The position numbers and the translations under genes were made by a program. Positions 44,955 through 55,873 of a stretch of 64,000 nucleotides of DNA are shown here, piece after piece. The stretch spans positions 1,554,501 to 1,618,500 of the forward strand of contig BPKG01000001.1 of assembly GCA_026005015.1 (NCBI GenBank), given 5' to 3'. Each line of letters opens with the position of its first letter. Positions within the stretch are counted from its first letter, which is position 1. The stretch comes from Burkholderiales bacterium. GTDB lineage: Bacteria > Pseudomonadota > Gammaproteobacteria > Burkholderiales > UBA6910. Under the pieces are notes generated by a model. That model had not been told where the DNA came from and made no database searches. It saw only the letters and a list, made by a program, of their open reading frames with translations.

Positions 44955-46247
44955 TTATTGAACAAAGGGACCCCAAGCCGGCTCTCGCACGTCGCCCGCG
45001 GGGACCGTAAGCCTTTGCCGCACACGCCCGTCGCTGGATACCGCGGCGAGGACCCCGCGCCCCCCCGCCTCGGTGGCGTAGAGGATCATCCTGCCGTTGG
45101 GGGCGAAGGTGGGGGACTCGTCCAGGCGCGAATCGGTGAGCACCTGCACCTGGCCGGTCACCATGTCCTGGACCGCCACGTTGAAGCGGCCGGCGCGCCG
45201 GGTGATGAAAACGAAGCTCTTGCCGTCGGGGCTGTAGTGGGGCGACACATTGTAGTCGCCCTCGAAGGTGAAGCGCACCGTGGAGCCGCCGTTCACGGCG
45301 ATGCGGTAGATCTGGGGGCTGCCGCCTCGGTCCGAGGTGAACAGGATCCACTCCCCGTCCGGCGAGAAGCTGGGCTCGGTGTCGATCGCGCCCGAATGGG
45401 TGAGCCGCTTGAGCCCCGTGCCGTCGGTGTTGATGAGATAGATCTGGGAGATGCCGTCCTTGGTCAGCACCACCGCCAGGCGCCTGCCGTCCGGGGACCA
45501 GGCCGGAGCGCTGTTGGAGCCGGGGTAGTTGGCCAACACGCGCCGCTGCCCGGTGAGCAGGTTCTGGACGTAGACGATGGGCTTGCGGTTCTCGAAGGAC
45601 ACATAGGCGAGGCGGGTGCCGTCCGGAGACCAAGCCGGGGAGATGATGGGTTCGTTGGACGCCGCCACCGTCTGGGGATTGAAGCCGTCCGCGTCCGCCA
45701 CCTGCAGCTCGTAGCGCTTGCCCTGGCGCACCACGTAGGCAACGCGGGTAGAAAACACGCCCTTGTCGCCGGTCAGCCGCTCGTAGATCTCGTCGGCGAT
45801 GCGGTGGGCGGTCAAGCGCAGCTGGGCCGGGCTCACGGTATAGGTGAATCCGGCGATCTGCTGCTGCTTAAGCACGTCCAGGAGGCGGAAACGGATCTCG
45901 AACCGGCCGTCCTGGAGCGGCGCGACCGAGCCGATCACCAAGGCCTCCGCCCCCCGGGACTGCCATTCCGGGTAGAGCACCTCGCTCGGCTCCGACGGCC
46001 GGTTGTTGCCGGGCGGCACCAGGCGGAACAGGCCGCTGCGCGCGAGATCCGCCCCTACCACCTCAGTGACGGATTGAGGCAGGATCGGCTCCCGGGCGAA
46101 GGGCACCACGGCGATGGGGATCTGGGTCGCCCCACCGCCGATGATCTCGATGGTGAGGTTCGCCCGCGCCGGAAGGCTGGCCGTCACGAGCAGGGCCAGG
46201 AGCGCGAGCCGTCCAAGCAAAAGGATCGAACGAACGGCTGGCTTCAT
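44955..46247 (-). CDS. tolB: Tol-Pal system beta-propeller protein TolB
   Basis: A 430-residue periplasmic protein. A signal peptide (to about LPARA) is followed by an N-terminal alpha/beta domain and a six-bladed propeller marked by repeated SPDG motifs ([70 protein letters not shown]). TolB links Pal to the inner-membrane TolA complex. Confidence 0.96.
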   Translation of the reverse strand: MKPAVRSILLLGRLALLALLVTASLPARANLTIEIIGGGATQIPIAVVPFAREPILPQSVTEVVGADLARSGLFRLVPPGNNRPSEPSEVLYPEWQSRGAEALVIGSVAPLQDGRFEIRFRLLDVLKQQQIAGFTYTVSPAQLRLTAHRIADEIYERLTGDKGVFSTRVAYVVRQGKRYELQVADADGFNPQTVAASNEPIISPAWSPDGTRLAYVSFENRKPIVYVQNLLTGQRRVLANYPGSNSAPAWSPDGRRLAVVLTKDGISQIYLINTDGTGLKRLTHSGAIDTEPSFSPDGEWILFTSDRGGSPQIYRIAVNGGSTVRFTFEGDYNVSPHYSPDGKSFVFITRRAGRFNVAVQDMVTGQVQVLTDSRLDESPTFAPNGRMILYATEAGGRGVLAAVSSDGRVRQRLTVPAGDVREPAWGPFVQ

Positions 46248-46281
46248 GTAACTCCGAATTGTATCAGACAGTTCGACAAAC

Positions 46282-47181
46282 CTATTCCGCCGGGCGGAAC
46301 TTCAGGGTGAGGGTTCGAAACTGGGGGAACAGGGCCGGGTCCGGCGGCAGGGGCAAGGGCTCCGACTTCTTGATCGCCCGCTCCACCGCCGAGTCGTAGG
46401 CGGGCACCCCGCTCGTCTTCGTGAGCCGCGCGCTCAAGACTTCCCCGCTCGGCAGGAGCACCACTTCGAACACGGCCTCCGCATCGTGGGGCACCGCCGG
46501 AGGCATCACGATATTGTATTTGACCTTTTCCCGGATCCTGTGGATGTACTCGTCCCGCAGGCTGGCGATGGCGGCCAGCCGCTGGGCCTCGGCCCGGGCG
46601 GCGGCCTCCTGCTGGGCCCGCTTTGCTTCCAGGGCCGCCATCTCCCGCTTCACCTGCTCCTCCAGGGCCCTTTGCCGCTCCTCTTCCCGGTGCCGGCGCT
46701 CGGCCTCCTCCCGCCGCTGCCGCTCCAGCTCCTCCTGCCGCTTGCGCTCGGCTTCCGCCTGCTTGCGCTTTTCTTCTTCCAGCCGCCGGCGCTCCTCCTC
46801 CTTCTTCCGGCGCTCCTGTTCCTGCTTCTCCTTGAGGGCGATGTCCGGCTTTTCGGGCGCCCTGACCGGCGCCGGCTTGGGCTCCGGTTTGGGCTCGGGC
46901 TTGGGCTCACGCTTCGGCTCCGGCCTGGGCACGGGGGGCGGCTCCGGCTTCGCCTCCACCTTGGACGCCGGCTGGGGCGGCAGGCCCGCCCAGAGCTCCG
47001 CCTGGACCGGGGCAGGCGGCTCCGCCCGCCAGCTCACGCCGGCCATGAGAAACACCAGGAACAGGAGGTGCACGCCGAAGGCGAGCAGCGCGGCGCGCAC
47101 TTTCCCTGGTTCCCGTTCGGAAGTCTCGGGATCGGGCCTGGAAAGCATGGCAGGTTCAGGGCCTGCGACCGCCTCCGCCAT
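46282..47181 (-). CDS. tolA: Tol-Pal system protein TolA
   Basis: A 299-residue inner-membrane protein spanning the periplasm. It has one TM near 30-48, a Pro/Glu/Lys-rich stretch ([17 protein letters not shown]), a long charged helix full of Glu, Arg, Lys, Gln and Ala (about 110-205), and a C-terminal TonB/TolA fold with [21 protein letters not shown] and [19 protein letters not shown]. It transmits the proton-driven motion of TolQR to Pal. Confidence 0.93.
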   Translation of the reverse strand: MAEAVAGPEPAMLSRPDPETSEREPGKVRAALLAFGVHLLFLVFLMAGVSWRAEPPAPVQAELWAGLPPQPASKVEAKPEPPPVPRPEPKREPKPEPKPEPKPAPVRAPEKPDIALKEKQEQERRKKEEERRRLEEEKRKQAEAERKRQEELERQRREEAERRHREEERQRALEEQVKREMAALEAKRAQQEAAARAEAQRLAAIASLRDEYIHRIREKVKYNIVMPPAVPHDAEAVFEVVLLPSGEVLSARLTKTSGVPAYDSAVERAIKKSEPLPLPPDPALFPQFRTLTLKFRPAE

Positions 47182-47218
47182 GGATGGGTTCCCCCGGCTG
47201 TCCCGGACGCTTCCGCGC

Positions 47219-47644
<426 letters not shown>

Positions 47645-47669
47645 GGGGGCTGTCTCCTCGGTGTCCGGA

Positions 47670-48350
47670 CTAAACGTGGGCCTGGCGCTGGAGGATGTTG
47701 GAGAACTCCTCCATGAAGCTCTCGTAGCGGGTGGCCAGCTTGTCGATGTCCCGGGCGTAGCGGTTGTAGGCCACCACCGCCGGGATGGCGGCAAACAGGC
47801 CCATCGCCGTGGCGATCAGCGCTTCGGCGATGCCGGGGGCCACGTGGGCCAAGGTGGCCGAGACCACGTTGGAGAGGCCCCGGAAGGCGTTCATGATGCC
47901 CCACACGGTGCCGAACAGGCCCACGTAGGGGCTCACCGAGCCCACGGTGGCGAGGAAGGCCATGTGGGCCTCCAGCCGGTCCATCTCCCGCTGGTAGGTA
48001 GCGCGCATGGCCCGGCGCGTGCCCTCCATGGCTGCTTCCACGTTCATGCCGGGGCGCGACTTGTGCTTGGTGAACTCGCGGAAGCCAGCTTCGAAGATGC
48101 GGTTCAAGCTCCCGCCCGAGTGCCGGGCGTTGACCGCCGCCTGGTACAGGGTGGTGAGATCCACTCCGCTCCAGAACTCCTTCTCGAACTCGTCGGCCTG
48201 CTCCCGGGCGCGGCGGATGGTGAAGAGCTTGCGGAAGATGTACCACCAGGACATGAGGGAGACGGCCAGCAGCAGGGCCATCACCAGTTGCACGACGAGG
48301 CTGGCGTTGGCGATCAGGCCCACCAGGGAAAGATCAGGCGTCACTTGCAT
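47670..48350 (-). CDS. tolQ: Tol-Pal system protein TolQ
   Basis: A 226-residue MotA/TolQ/ExbB proton channel with three TM helices. The first is near residues 14-38, followed by a large cytoplasmic loop. The hallmarks FLATVGSVSPYVGLFGTVWGIM near 132 and IAEALIATAMGLFAAIPAVVAYN near 170 form the pore with TolR. ATG at 48350 gives the standard start MQVTPDLSLVGLI. It follows ybgC by 10 bases. Confidence 0.95.
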   Translation of the reverse strand: MQVTPDLSLVGLIANASLVVQLVMALLLAVSLMSWWYIFRKLFTIRRAREQADEFEKEFWSGVDLTTLYQAAVNARHSGGSLNRIFEAGFREFTKHKSRPGMNVEAAMEGTRRAMRATYQREMDRLEAHMAFLATVGSVSPYVGLFGTVWGIMNAFRGLSNVVSATLAHVAPGIAEALIATAMGLFAAIPAVVAYNRYARDIDKLATRYESFMEEFSNILQRQAHV

Positions 48351-48360
48351 TCGTTTTCCT

Positions 48361-48789
48361 CTAACGTACGATGGCCCGGCGGAGCTCGGGCGGCAGGCTC
48401 GCGGGCTTGAGGGTGCGAGCATCGACGCAAGCGAGCTCCACCATCGCCTCCGCGAGGATCTCGTGGTCGCGCTTCACCTCCTGCGTCACGGGCACGCGGC
48501 TGCGTCCCACCTGGTCGAGGCGCACGGTCACGTGCAGCAGATCGTCGAGGCGCGCCGGGCGACGGAACTCGATGGAGAGGGAGCGCACGACGAAGACGAT
48601 CTTCAGCCGTTCCGCCAGCTCCCGTAGCCCGAAACCGGCCTCCCGCAACCACTCGTAGCGGGCCCGCTCCAGGAAGTCTAGGTAGCGGCTGTGATAGACG
48701 ACGCCGCCGGCATCCGTGTCCTGGTAATACACGCGCAAAGGGAGGCAGAAAGCCGGCCGGCGCGGCTCCGGCGCCGCCGCAGGTCTCAT
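48361..48789 (-). CDS. ybgC: Tol-Pal associated acyl-CoA thioesterase YbgC
   Basis: A 142-residue hot-dog thioesterase. It has VYYQDTDAGGVVYHSRYLDF near 20, with the catalytic Asp and the Tyr/His of the family, then FVVRSLSIEFRRPARLDDLL. It is usually the first gene of the tol-pal operon, as here. It hydrolyses acyl-CoAs and associates with phospholipid metabolism at the inner membrane. Confidence 0.94.
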   Translation of the reverse strand: MRPAAAPEPRRPAFCLPLRVYYQDTDAGGVVYHSRYLDFLERARYEWLREAGFGLRELAERLKIVFVVRSLSIEFRRPARLDDLLHVTVRLDQVGRSRVPVTQEVKRDHEILAEAMVELACVDARTLKPASLPPELRRAIVR

Positions 48790-48826
48790 GCGCCCGTCCC
48801 GCGGCCGCGCGTCCTTTCGCGCCAGA

Positions 48827-49867
48827 TCATTGCTCGTTCCACAGATCCCCGGTCAAAGCGTTGCGCGGCAGCCCCAGGCCGAAGTGCCGGTAGGCAGCCA
48901 CGGTGGCCATGCGCCCGCGGGGCGTGCGCTTGAGATAGCCCTGCTGGATGAGGAAAGGTTCCAGTACGTCTTCGATGGTGTCGCGCTCTTCCCCGATGGC
49001 CGCGGCCAGGTTGTCCAGCCCCACGGGGCCGCCGCTGAACTTCTCCATGACGGCGAGGAGCAGCTTGCGGTCCATGAGGTCGAGCCCCAGGGGATCCACG
49101 TCCAGCATCTTGAGCGCCGCGTCCGCTACGACCCGGCTGACCCGGCCGTCGGCCTTGACCTCGGCGAAGTCGCGCACCCGGCGCAGCAGCCGGTTGGCGA
49201 CCCGGGGCGTGCCGCGAGAGCGCCGGGCGATCTCGAAGGCCCCCTCCGGGTCGATCGCCACGCCGAGCAGCCCCGCCGAACGCAGCACGATTGTCGCGAG
49301 CTCTTCGGGCGTATAGAACTCTAGCCGGGCCACGATGCCAAAGCGGTCGCGCAGCGGATTGGTCAGCATCCCGGCGCGGGTGGTGGCTCCCACCAGGGTG
49401 AACGGGGGCAGGTCCAGCTTCACCGAGCGCGCCGCCGGTCCCTCCCCGATCATGATGTCGATCTGGAAGTCCTCCAGCGCCGGATACAGGATCTCCTCCA
49501 CCACGGGAGAGAGGCGGTGGATCTCGTCGATGAACAGCACGTCCCGAGGTTCCAGGTTGGTGAGCAGCGCCGCCAGGTCCCCGGGCCGCTCCAGCACGGG
49601 TCCCGAAGTGTGGCGCAGGTTCACCCCCATCTCCTTGGCGATGATGTGGGCCAGGGTGGTCTTGCCCAGCCCCGGAGGTCCGAACAGCAGCACGTGGTCC
49701 AGGGCTTCGGCGCGGCTGCGCGCGGCCTCGATGAAGATGGCGAGCTGCTCGCGCACCTTCGCCTGGCCCACGTACTCCTGGAGTAACTTGGGCCGCAGCG
49801 CCCGCTCGAACGCTTCCTCCTGGGGAGATGCCGGCGCGGCGGAAATCAAGCGATCGGTCTCGATCAT
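48827..49867 (-). CDS. ruvB: Holliday junction branch migration helicase RuvB
   Basis: A 346-residue AAA+ motor that drives branch migration with RuvA. It has [19 protein letters not shown] near 28, Walker [15 protein letters not shown] near 60, Walker [13 protein letters not shown] near 110, sensor [19 protein letters not shown] near 158, and the C-terminal winged helix [17 protein letters not shown]. It is the third gene of yebC-ruvC-ruvA-ruvB. Confidence 0.97.
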   Translation of the reverse strand: MIETDRLISAAPASPQEEAFERALRPKLLQEYVGQAKVREQLAIFIEAARSRAEALDHVLLFGPPGLGKTTLAHIIAKEMGVNLRHTSGPVLERPGDLAALLTNLEPRDVLFIDEIHRLSPVVEEILYPALEDFQIDIMIGEGPAARSVKLDLPPFTLVGATTRAGMLTNPLRDRFGIVARLEFYTPEELATIVLRSAGLLGVAIDPEGAFEIARRSRGTPRVANRLLRRVRDFAEVKADGRVSRVVADAALKMLDVDPLGLDLMDRKLLLAVMEKFSGGPVGLDNLAAAIGEERDTIEDVLEPFLIQQGYLKRTPRGRMATVAAYRHFGLGLPRNALTGDLWNEQ

Positions 49868-49971
49868 GCAAAAGCGGGGGAAAGCGAGCGGCGCGGGGCG
49901 GGGAGCGAGAACGGTTCTACCCTTCCTCGGTTGCGCGATTGCTTCTCCTCACCCATCACTCCCCGCTCTTT

Positions 49972-50550
49972 TCACGCCTTCGAAAGCAGCTTGAGCGCCT
50001 GCCGGATGCCGTCAGCCACGGAGAGGCTTGCATCAAGCTGCCCCACGGCCCACTGAGCTTCGCGGTCATTATAGCCCAGGGCCAGGAGCGCATTGAGGAT
50101 GTCGCCGCCCGGCGACAGGCCCGCCGCTTCGCCGGCGGCGCCGGCCTCCGCCTTGAGCCGGTCTCTGAGCTCCAGCAGCAGCCGCTCCGCGGTCTTCTTG
50201 CCGATCCCGGGGATCCTGGTCAAGCGCCCGGCGTCCTGGCTCGCCACCGCCTGGTTCAACTCCTGCACCGAAAGGCCGGAGAGAACCGCCAGGGCCGTGC
50301 GCGCGCCGACGCCGGCGATCTTCAGCAGTTGCCGGAAGGTGCGGCGCTCCTGAACGGTCCAGAAGCCGAAGAGCTGGTGGGCGTCCTCCCGCACCACCAG
50401 ATGGGTGAAGAGCGTCACCTGGGCGCCGGTGGCGGGCAGTTGATAGAAGGTGCTCATGGGCACGTCGATCTCGTAGCCCACGCCGTGGGCGTCCACCAGC
50501 ACCATGGGCGGGTGCTTCTCCACCAGGATGCCGCTGATGCGGCCGATCAT
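49972..50550 (-). CDS. ruvA: Holliday junction protein RuvA
   Basis: A 192-residue junction-binding protein. The OB-fold start [15 protein letters not shown] and [21 protein letters not shown] is followed by two helix-hairpin-helix motifs ([17 protein letters not shown] near 78; [19 protein letters not shown] near 110) and a C-terminal RuvB-contact domain ([20 protein letters not shown]). It overlaps ruvC by four bases. A 104-base gap separates it from ruvB. Confidence 0.97.
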   Translation of the reverse strand: MIGRISGILVEKHPPMVLVDAHGVGYEIDVPMSTFYQLPATGAQVTLFTHLVVREDAHQLFGFWTVQERRTFRQLLKIAGVGARTALAVLSGLSVQELNQAVASQDAGRLTRIPGIGKKTAERLLLELRDRLKAEAGAAGEAAGLSPGGDILNALLALGYNDREAQWAVGQLDASLSVADGIRQALKLLSKA

Positions 50551-51077
50551 CGCAGCCTCCCCCGACTCACCCGGTAGCCGGCGGTGGGCAGCCTTCCGAG
50601 CCCCATGCCGCCGTGAGCGTGGCAGATGGCGCAGGCCAGGGCATCGGCCGCGTCCGCGCTGGGCGGGCCGGGAAGGTGGAGCAGGCGCTTCACCATCTCC
50701 TGCACCTGTTCCTTACGCGCGTGGCCGTTGCCCACCACCGCCTGCTTCACCTGCAGCGCCGTGTACTCGGCCACCGGCAGCCCGTGGGTCACGCAGGCGC
50801 AGATGGCCGCCCCCCGCGCCTGGCCGAGGAGCAGGGTGGAGCGGGGATTGACGTTGACGAACACCTCCTCCACCGCCACCTGCTGGGGCCGGTATTCGCC
50901 GATCACCCGGCTTAGGCTTTCGAGGATGGCCCGGAGCCGCCCCGGAAGCTCCCCGTCCGGGGTGCGGATGCAGCCGCTCGTCACGTAGCCGAGCTTCTGT
51001 CCCGCCTTGTCGAGAATGCCGAATCCCGTGACCTGGAGCCCGGGGTCGATGCCGAGGATGCGGGTGCCGCCCTTCAC
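50547..51077 (-). CDS. ruvC: Holliday junction resolvase RuvC
   Basis: A 176-residue endonuclease. The acidic active site is spread over [14 protein letters not shown] (Asp near 10), [23 protein letters not shown] (Glu near 70) and [16 protein letters not shown] (two Asp near 140). The GTG start at 51077 overlaps the yebC stop. An open frame runs upstream but is antisense to yebC. Confidence 0.95.
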   Translation of the reverse strand: MKGGTRILGIDPGLQVTGFGILDKAGQKLGYVTSGCIRTPDGELPGRLRAILESLSRVIGEYRPQQVAVEEVFVNVNPRSTLLLGQARGAAICACVTHGLPVAEYTALQVKQAVVGNGHARKEQVQEMVKRLLHLPGPPSADAADALACAICHAHGGMGLGRLPTAGYRVSRGRLR

Positions 51078-51799
51078 TCGGTGAGCACCGCGGTGGTGTA
51101 CACCTCCTGGACGTCGTCCAGGGCCTCCAGCGCGTCCAGCAGCTTGCGCATGCGGGCGGCGTCTTCCCCCCTGAGCTCCACCTCGGTGACGGGACGCATG
51201 GTCACTTCCGCCACTTCCGGCTTGAGCCCCGCCGCCTCGATCTTTTTCCGGACCGCGTCGAAATCCGCCACCGCGGTGATCACTTCCAGGCTCCCGTCGT
51301 CGTTGACGATCACGTCTTCGGCGCCCGCTTCCAGCGCCGCCTCTATGAGGCGGTTCTCGTCGGTGCCGGGGGCGAACACGAGCTGGCCGCAGTGCTTGAA
51401 CAGATAAGCGACGCAGCCGTCGGTACCCAGGTTGCCGCCGTGCTTGGTGAAGGTGTGGCGCACGTCCGCCACGGTGCGCGTCCGGTTGTCGGTCAAGCAA
51501 TCCACCATCACCGCCGCGCCGCCGATCCCGTAGCCCTCGTAACGCACCTCCTCGTACTCCGCCCCTTCGAGCTGGCCGGTGCCGCGCTTGATCGCCCGCT
51601 CGACGTTTTCCTTGGGCATGTTGTGCTCGAAGGCCTTGTCGATAGCGAGCCGCAGCCGGGGGTTGGCGGCCGGGTCGCCCCCGCCCTCCCGAGCGGCCAC
51701 CGTGATCTCCCGGATGAGACGAGTGAAGACCTTACCCTTCTTCGCGTCAGCCCGTTCCTTGCGGAAGCGAATGTTCGCCCATTTGCTGTGACCTGCCAT
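51074..51799 (-). CDS. yebC: YebC/PmpR family transcriptional regulator
   Basis: A 241-residue protein starting [23 protein letters not shown]. The core [26 protein letters not shown] and [20 protein letters not shown] is highly conserved. YebC proteins bind DNA as regulators, and some also help ribosomes pass proline stretches. The ATG seven codons into the longer frame gives the canonical start. It is the first gene before ruvC, as in most Proteobacteria. Confidence 0.95.
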   Translation of the reverse strand: MAGHSKWANIRFRKERADAKKGKVFTRLIREITVAAREGGGDPAANPRLRLAIDKAFEHNMPKENVERAIKRGTGQLEGAEYEEVRYEGYGIGGAAVMVDCLTDNRTRTVADVRHTFTKHGGNLGTDGCVAYLFKHCGQLVFAPGTDENRLIEAALEAGAEDVIVNDDGSLEVITAVADFDAVRKKIEAAGLKPEVAEVTMRPVTEVELRGEDAARMRKLLDALEALDDVQEVYTTAVLTE

Positions 51800-51888
51800 G
51801 ACCTGCGGAAGCTCGCGCAATTCGCTGTTTTGAATCGGCTAATGGTACCATTGCGAACGCCCGCCCCGAAAGCCGGAAAGGATCCTCC

Positions 51889-53382
51889 ATGGCCGATCCC
51901 ATCCTGGTTGCCAAGAACGCCCGGCACGAGCTGTCCCTCCTGCCCAAGATGGGGAACCGCCACGGCCTCATCACTGGGGCCACGGGCACGGGCAAGACGG
52001 TGACGCTGCAAAGGCTGGCGGAAGGCTTCAGCCGCATCGGCGTGCCCGTGTTCCTCACCGACGTGAAGGGCGACATCTCCGGCCTGAGCCAGCCCGGGGG
52101 CGGGAACAAGAAGGTGGAGGAGCGCCTCGCGGTCTTGGGGCTCGAGGGCTTCGAGTACCGCGGCTGCCCGGTCGCCTTCTGGGACGTCTTCGGCGGCCAG
52201 GGCCATCCGGTGCGCGCCACCGTCTCCGAGATGGGCCCCCTGCTCCTCGGGCGCATGCTGGGCCTCAACGACACCCAGCAAGGCGTCCTCACCCTGGCCT
52301 TCAAGATCGCCGACGACGCGGGGCTCTTGCTCCTCGACTTGAAGGACCTGCGGGCCCTGCTCACCCACGTGGGCGAGAACGCCCGGCGCTTCGTCACCGA
52401 GTACGGCAACGTCTCCGCCGCCAGCGTCGGGGCGATCCAGCGCGCTCTACTCGCCCTGGAGCAAGAGGGAGCCGAGGCGCTCTTCGGCGAGCCGGCCCTG
52501 GACATCCAGGACCTGATGCGCACCGAGGGGGGCGAGGGAGTGGTCAACATCCTGGGCGCCGAGCGGCTCATGAACGCGCCCCGGGTCTACGGCGCGTTCC
52601 TCCTGTGGCTGCTCTCGGAGCTGTTCGAGAACCTGCCCGAGGTGGGCGATCCGGAAAAGCCCCGGCTGGTGTTCTTCTTCGACGAGGCCCATCTCCTCTT
52701 CGACGACGCCCCCGAGGCGCTGCTGGACAAGATCGAGCAGGTGGTGCGGCTGATCCGCTCCAAGGGCGTAGGCGTGTATTTCGTCACCCAGAATCCCCTG
52801 GATGTGCCCGACCGGGTGCTGGGCCAGCTCGGCAACCGCATCCAGCACGCCCTGCGGGCCTTCACGCCCCGGGACCAGAAGGCGGTCAGGGCCGCCGCCA
52901 CCACCATGCGTGCCAACCCTGCCCTCGATTTGGAACAGGCCATCACCGAGCTGGGCGTGGGCGAAGCGCTGGTGTCCCTGCTGGACGAGAAAGGCCGCCC
53001 CGGCGTCACGGAGCGGGCCTTCATCGTGCCGCCCGCGAGCCACATCGGCCCGATCGCGCCCGAGGTGCGGGAACGATTGATCCGTGCCTCCCCCCTCTAC
53101 GGGCGCTATGAGAAGACTGTCGATCGGGAGTCGGCCTTCGAGGTGCTCAAGGCCCGCGCCGGGCAGGCAACGGCGGGCGCGGGAGAGCCCTCCCAGCCAG
53201 AGGAGCAAGGAAGCCTGGGCGGGCTGCTGGACAAAGCGTTCGGCGGTGGAGCCGGGCGGCGCCAGTCGGCGTTGGAGGCCATGGTGAAGAGCGCGGCCCG
53301 CACCGTTGGCGCGGAGCTGGGCCGGCAGCTCCTGCGGGGAGTGCTGGGCGGGCTCCTGGGGGGCACCCGGCGCCGCCGCTGA
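51889..53382 (+). CDS. HerA/DUF853-family ATPase (YjgR-like)
   Basis: A 497-residue FtsK/HerA-type ATPase. Walker [17 protein letters not shown] near 27; [16 protein letters not shown] near 56; Walker [21 protein letters not shown] near 260; and the arginine-finger/sensor region [32 protein letters not shown] near 300. The C-terminus is Ala/Gly/Arg-rich. The family is widespread, and its role is unproven (possibly DNA or protein translocation). Divergent from yebC. Confidence 0.88.
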   Translation: MADPILVAKNARHELSLLPKMGNRHGLITGATGTGKTVTLQRLAEGFSRIGVPVFLTDVKGDISGLSQPGGGNKKVEERLAVLGLEGFEYRGCPVAFWDVFGGQGHPVRATVSEMGPLLLGRMLGLNDTQQGVLTLAFKIADDAGLLLLDLKDLRALLTHVGENARRFVTEYGNVSAASVGAIQRALLALEQEGAEALFGEPALDIQDLMRTEGGEGVVNILGAERLMNAPRVYGAFLLWLLSELFENLPEVGDPEKPRLVFFFDEAHLLFDDAPEALLDKIEQVVRLIRSKGVGVYFVTQNPLDVPDRVLGQLGNRIQHALRAFTPRDQKAVRAAATTMRANPALDLEQAITELGVGEALVSLLDEKGRPGVTERAFIVPPASHIGPIAPEVRERLIRASPLYGRYEKTVDRESAFEVLKARAGQATAGAGEPSQPEEQGSLGGLLDKAFGGGAGRRQSALEAMVKSAARTVGAELGRQLLRGVLGGLLGGTRRRR

Positions 53383-53392
53383 AGGGGTGCGG

Positions 53393-54322
53393 ATGGCTGC
53401 GCCGCCGCGGAGCGAAGGCTCGGGTGCTACCGGTGCGCTGCTCGCGGCCGTCGGGGCGGTGGGCTTTTCGGGCAAGGCGATCCTGATCAAGCTCGCCTAC
53501 GCCTACCCGGTGGACGCCGTGACCCTCCTCGCCCTGCGGATGCTCATGTCGCTGCCCTTTTTCGTGCTCATGGCGCTCCTGTCCGGGCGCAACCCGGGCT
53601 ACTCCATGGAACGCGGCGACTGGGGAGCGATCCTAGGCCTCGGCTTCCTCGGCTATTATCTCGCCAGCTACCTGGACTTCCTCGGGCTGCAATACATCTC
53701 CGCCGGGCTCGAGCGGTTAATCCTGTTCCTCTATCCGACGATGGTGCTCGCCATTTCCGCCCTGGCCCTGAAGCTCCCGGTGACCCGGATGCACGTGGCG
53801 GCCCTGGCGCTCTCCTACGGAGGCATCGTGCTGGTCTTCGCCGACCATGTGCGGCTCGCCGGCAACGCGGCCGAAACGGCCCTGGGGAGCCTGCTGGTCT
53901 TCGGCAGCGCCCTTTCCTACGCCATCTATCTGGTGTGGGGCGGCCAGGTCATCACCCGGCTGGGCAGCGCCCGCTTCACCGCCTACGCCATGACGGTGGC
54001 GAGCGTGTTGTGCATTCTCCAGTTCGCCCTCACCCACCCCTGGTCCGCCCTGGGGCTGCCCGCCCCGGTGTACGGCTACGGCTTCCTGATGGCGGTGCTC
54101 TCCACCGTGCTGCCGGTGTGGGCCACGAGCGAAGGCATCCGCCGCATCGGGGCGAGCCGCGCCGCGCTGGTGGGCGCCATCGGGCCGGTTTCCACCATCT
54201 TTCTTGCCAACCTGTTTCTCGGCGAGCCCATCACCGCGCCCCAGCTCGCGGGCGCGGGGCTGGTCCTGGCGGGCGTTCTGCTGCTCAGCCTCAAGGCGGG
54301 CGTGCAGCCCGCCCGCTCTTAG
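53393..54322 (+). CDS. DMT superfamily (EamA) permease
   Basis: A 309-residue inner-membrane protein with ten TM segments in two EamA repeats: AAVGAVGFSGKAILIKLAYAY near 17 and GSALSYAIYLVWGGQVIT near 175. The second repeat ends GPVSTIFLANLFLGEPITAPQLAGAGLVLAG. Members export metabolites; substrate unknown. Starts 10 bases after the HerA-like gene and probably shares its transcript. Confidence 0.88.
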   Translation: MAAPPRSEGSGATGALLAAVGAVGFSGKAILIKLAYAYPVDAVTLLALRMLMSLPFFVLMALLSGRNPGYSMERGDWGAILGLGFLGYYLASYLDFLGLQYISAGLERLILFLYPTMVLAISALALKLPVTRMHVAALALSYGGIVLVFADHVRLAGNAAETALGSLLVFGSALSYAIYLVWGGQVITRLGSARFTAYAMTVASVLCILQFALTHPWSALGLPAPVYGYGFLMAVLSTVLPVWATSEGIRRIGASRAALVGAIGPVSTIFLANLFLGEPITAPQLAGAGLVLAGVLLLSLKAGVQPARS

Positions 54323-54344
54323 CCCACGAAGAGGAGGAGACCCC

Positions 54345-54758
54345 ATGCAGGAGTGCATCTTTTGCCGGCTGGTGCGGAGGGAAATCCCGGCCAGCATCGT
54401 GTATGAGGACGACGCGGTGATCGCCTTCATGGACATCGGGCAGGTGAACCCGGGCCACGTGATCGTGGCGAGCCGCGCCCACCATCGCAACCTGCTGGAC
54501 CTGGACGAGGCGCTGGCGGGCGAGTGTTTTCGCGTCGCCGCCCGCATCGCCAAGGCGGTGAAGAAGGCGACCGGGTGCGCAGGGCTCAACCTGTTCCAGG
54601 CCAACGAGGCGGCCGGGTTCCAGACGGTCTACCACTTCCACCTGCACGTGCTGCCGCGCCACGCCAACGACGGGCTCAAGCTCGTCTGGCCGACCCAGAA
54701 CCCGCCCCGGGAGGCGCTGGACCGGATGGCGGGCGAGATCCGCGCCGCGCTGGCCTAG
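54345..54758 (+). CDS. HIT-family hydrolase
   Basis: A 137-residue histidine-triad protein. CIFCRLVRREIPASIVYEDD at the start, the zinc-linked Cys pair, and the triad FHLHVLPRH near 103. Such proteins cleave nucleoside phosphoramidates or dinucleotides. A strong GAGGAGGAG ribosome site precedes the ATG at 54345. Likely co-transcribed with the DMT permease 22 bases upstream. Confidence 0.9.
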   Translation: MQECIFCRLVRREIPASIVYEDDAVIAFMDIGQVNPGHVIVASRAHHRNLLDLDEALAGECFRVAARIAKAVKKATGCAGLNLFQANEAAGFQTVYHFHLHVLPRHANDGLKLVWPTQNPPREALDRMAGEIRAALA

Positions 54759-54791
54759 CCGGACGACTCGCGTCCGCGCCCGAACCGCGCG

Positions 54792-54817
54792 GGAACCGAT
54801 TCGCGCCCTGACGCGTC
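54792..54817 (+). promoter_or_regulatory. Predicted ECF sigma promoter (GGAACC-N16-CGTC)
   Basis: GGAACC (54792-54797), 16 bases, CGTC (54814-54817). This is the classic AAC-/CGTC bipartite element of ECF promoters with ideal spacing. It lies 127 bases before an ECF sigma gene, which suggests autoregulation. Confidence 0.65.
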
Positions 54818-54944
54818 TTTAAACCTTACGGGACGCGGCCGGGAAGTCGGGGGGCAAAATCTCCCGTCGCCTGCGATGCTGACCCGCGGCGACGGCCGCG
54901 GCGGGAGGAGGACGAACGGAAACCCGTTCGGACTGAGGATGGCG

Positions 54945-55598
54945 ATGGCAAACCCAGGCGAAGCCGCCCCGGAGGAATCCTCGTCCCGGGACGCCGGCCG
55001 CCGCCGCTTTTTCGAAAAGGAGATACGGCGCCTGACGGATCGGCTCTACGGTGTCGCCCTGCGCTTGACCCGCAACCCGGCGGACGCCGAGGACCTGGTC
55101 GCGGAGACCGTCGCCAAGGCCTGGTCCCATCTCGATGAGTTGCGCGACCCGCTGGGCTTCGGCAAATGGATCATGCGCATCCTCACCAACACCTTCATCA
55201 GCACCTGGCGGCACCGCCGGTGCCAGCGCGAGGTGGCGTGGGAGGACGAGGCGGCCGGTGACGAAGGGGAGCCCGACGAGGACCGGTTTTCCCTGTTCGA
55301 GAAGCTGCACCAGCCGTTTCTCCTCTGGTGGGGCACGCCCGAGCATGCGTTGCTCAACAAGCTCTTGCGGGAAGATCTCGAGAAAGCCATCGACTCGCTG
55401 CCCGACGAGTTTCGCCTCGTGGTGGTGCTGGTCGACCTGGAAGGGTACGCCTACGCGGAAGCCGCCGAGCTGCTGCACGTGCCGGTGGGCACGGTGCGCT
55501 CGCGCCTGAACCGGGCCCGGGGACAGCTCCAACGGGCCCTCTGGAAGCAGGCCATCGAGGCCGGGCTTCTGCCCCACGCGGCGCCCCACGAGGAATGA
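54945..55598 (+). CDS. ECF RNA polymerase sigma factor
   Basis: A 217-residue extracytoplasmic-function sigma factor. Region 2: LYGVALRLTRNPADAEDLVAETVAKAW near 32-58 and GKWIMRILTNTFISTWRHR near 70-90. A 45-residue acidic linker follows. Region 4: LEKAIDSLPDEFRLVVVLVDLEGYAYAEAAELL near 140-175 and VPVGTVRSRLNRARGQLQ. ATG 54945 is preferred over 54939 because GAGG lies six bases before it. The next gene encodes its likely anti-sigma. Confidence 0.9.
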   Translation: MANPGEAAPEESSSRDAGRRRFFEKEIRRLTDRLYGVALRLTRNPADAEDLVAETVAKAWSHLDELRDPLGFGKWIMRILTNTFISTWRHRRCQREVAWEDEAAGDEGEPDEDRFSLFEKLHQPFLLWWGTPEHALLNKLLREDLEKAIDSLPDEFRLVVVLVDLEGYAYAEAAELLHVPVGTVRSRLNRARGQLQRALWKQAIEAGLLPHAAPHEE

Positions 55599-55839
55599 GC
55601 ATGGCCAGGCGAACCGTGAACTGCGAAGAAGTCCTGCGACACCTCTTCGCCTACATCGACCAGGAGCTGGACGCCGAGGCGAGCGCCGAGATCGAGCGCC
55701 ACCTCGAACTCTGCCGCGGCTGTTTCAGCCGCGTGGAAGTTCGAACGCAGGCTCAAGGCGCTGGCCCGGGAGACGGCCTCGACTGAGGCGCCCGAGCGCC
55801 TGCAGCCGGCGGCTGAAAGCGCTGATCGACAGCTTCTAG
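55595..55839 (+). pseudogene. Zinc-finger anti-sigma factor, two frameshifts
   Basis: Starts ATG 55595 overlapping the sigma stop. It reads NCEEVLRHLFAYIDQELDAE and HLELCRGCFSRV, the HxxxCxxC zinc-binding anti-sigma motif (zf-HC2). As written the frame ends early at 55786. Removing one base near 55738 and one near 55806 gives FERRLKALARETAS...LQRRLKALIDSF and stop at 55839, an 80-residue protein of normal size. If the indels are real, the sigma factor would be uncontrolled. Confidence 0.8.
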
Positions 55840-55873
55840 AAGCGCTCGACGCGCGGGTCAACGAGGGGCATCG

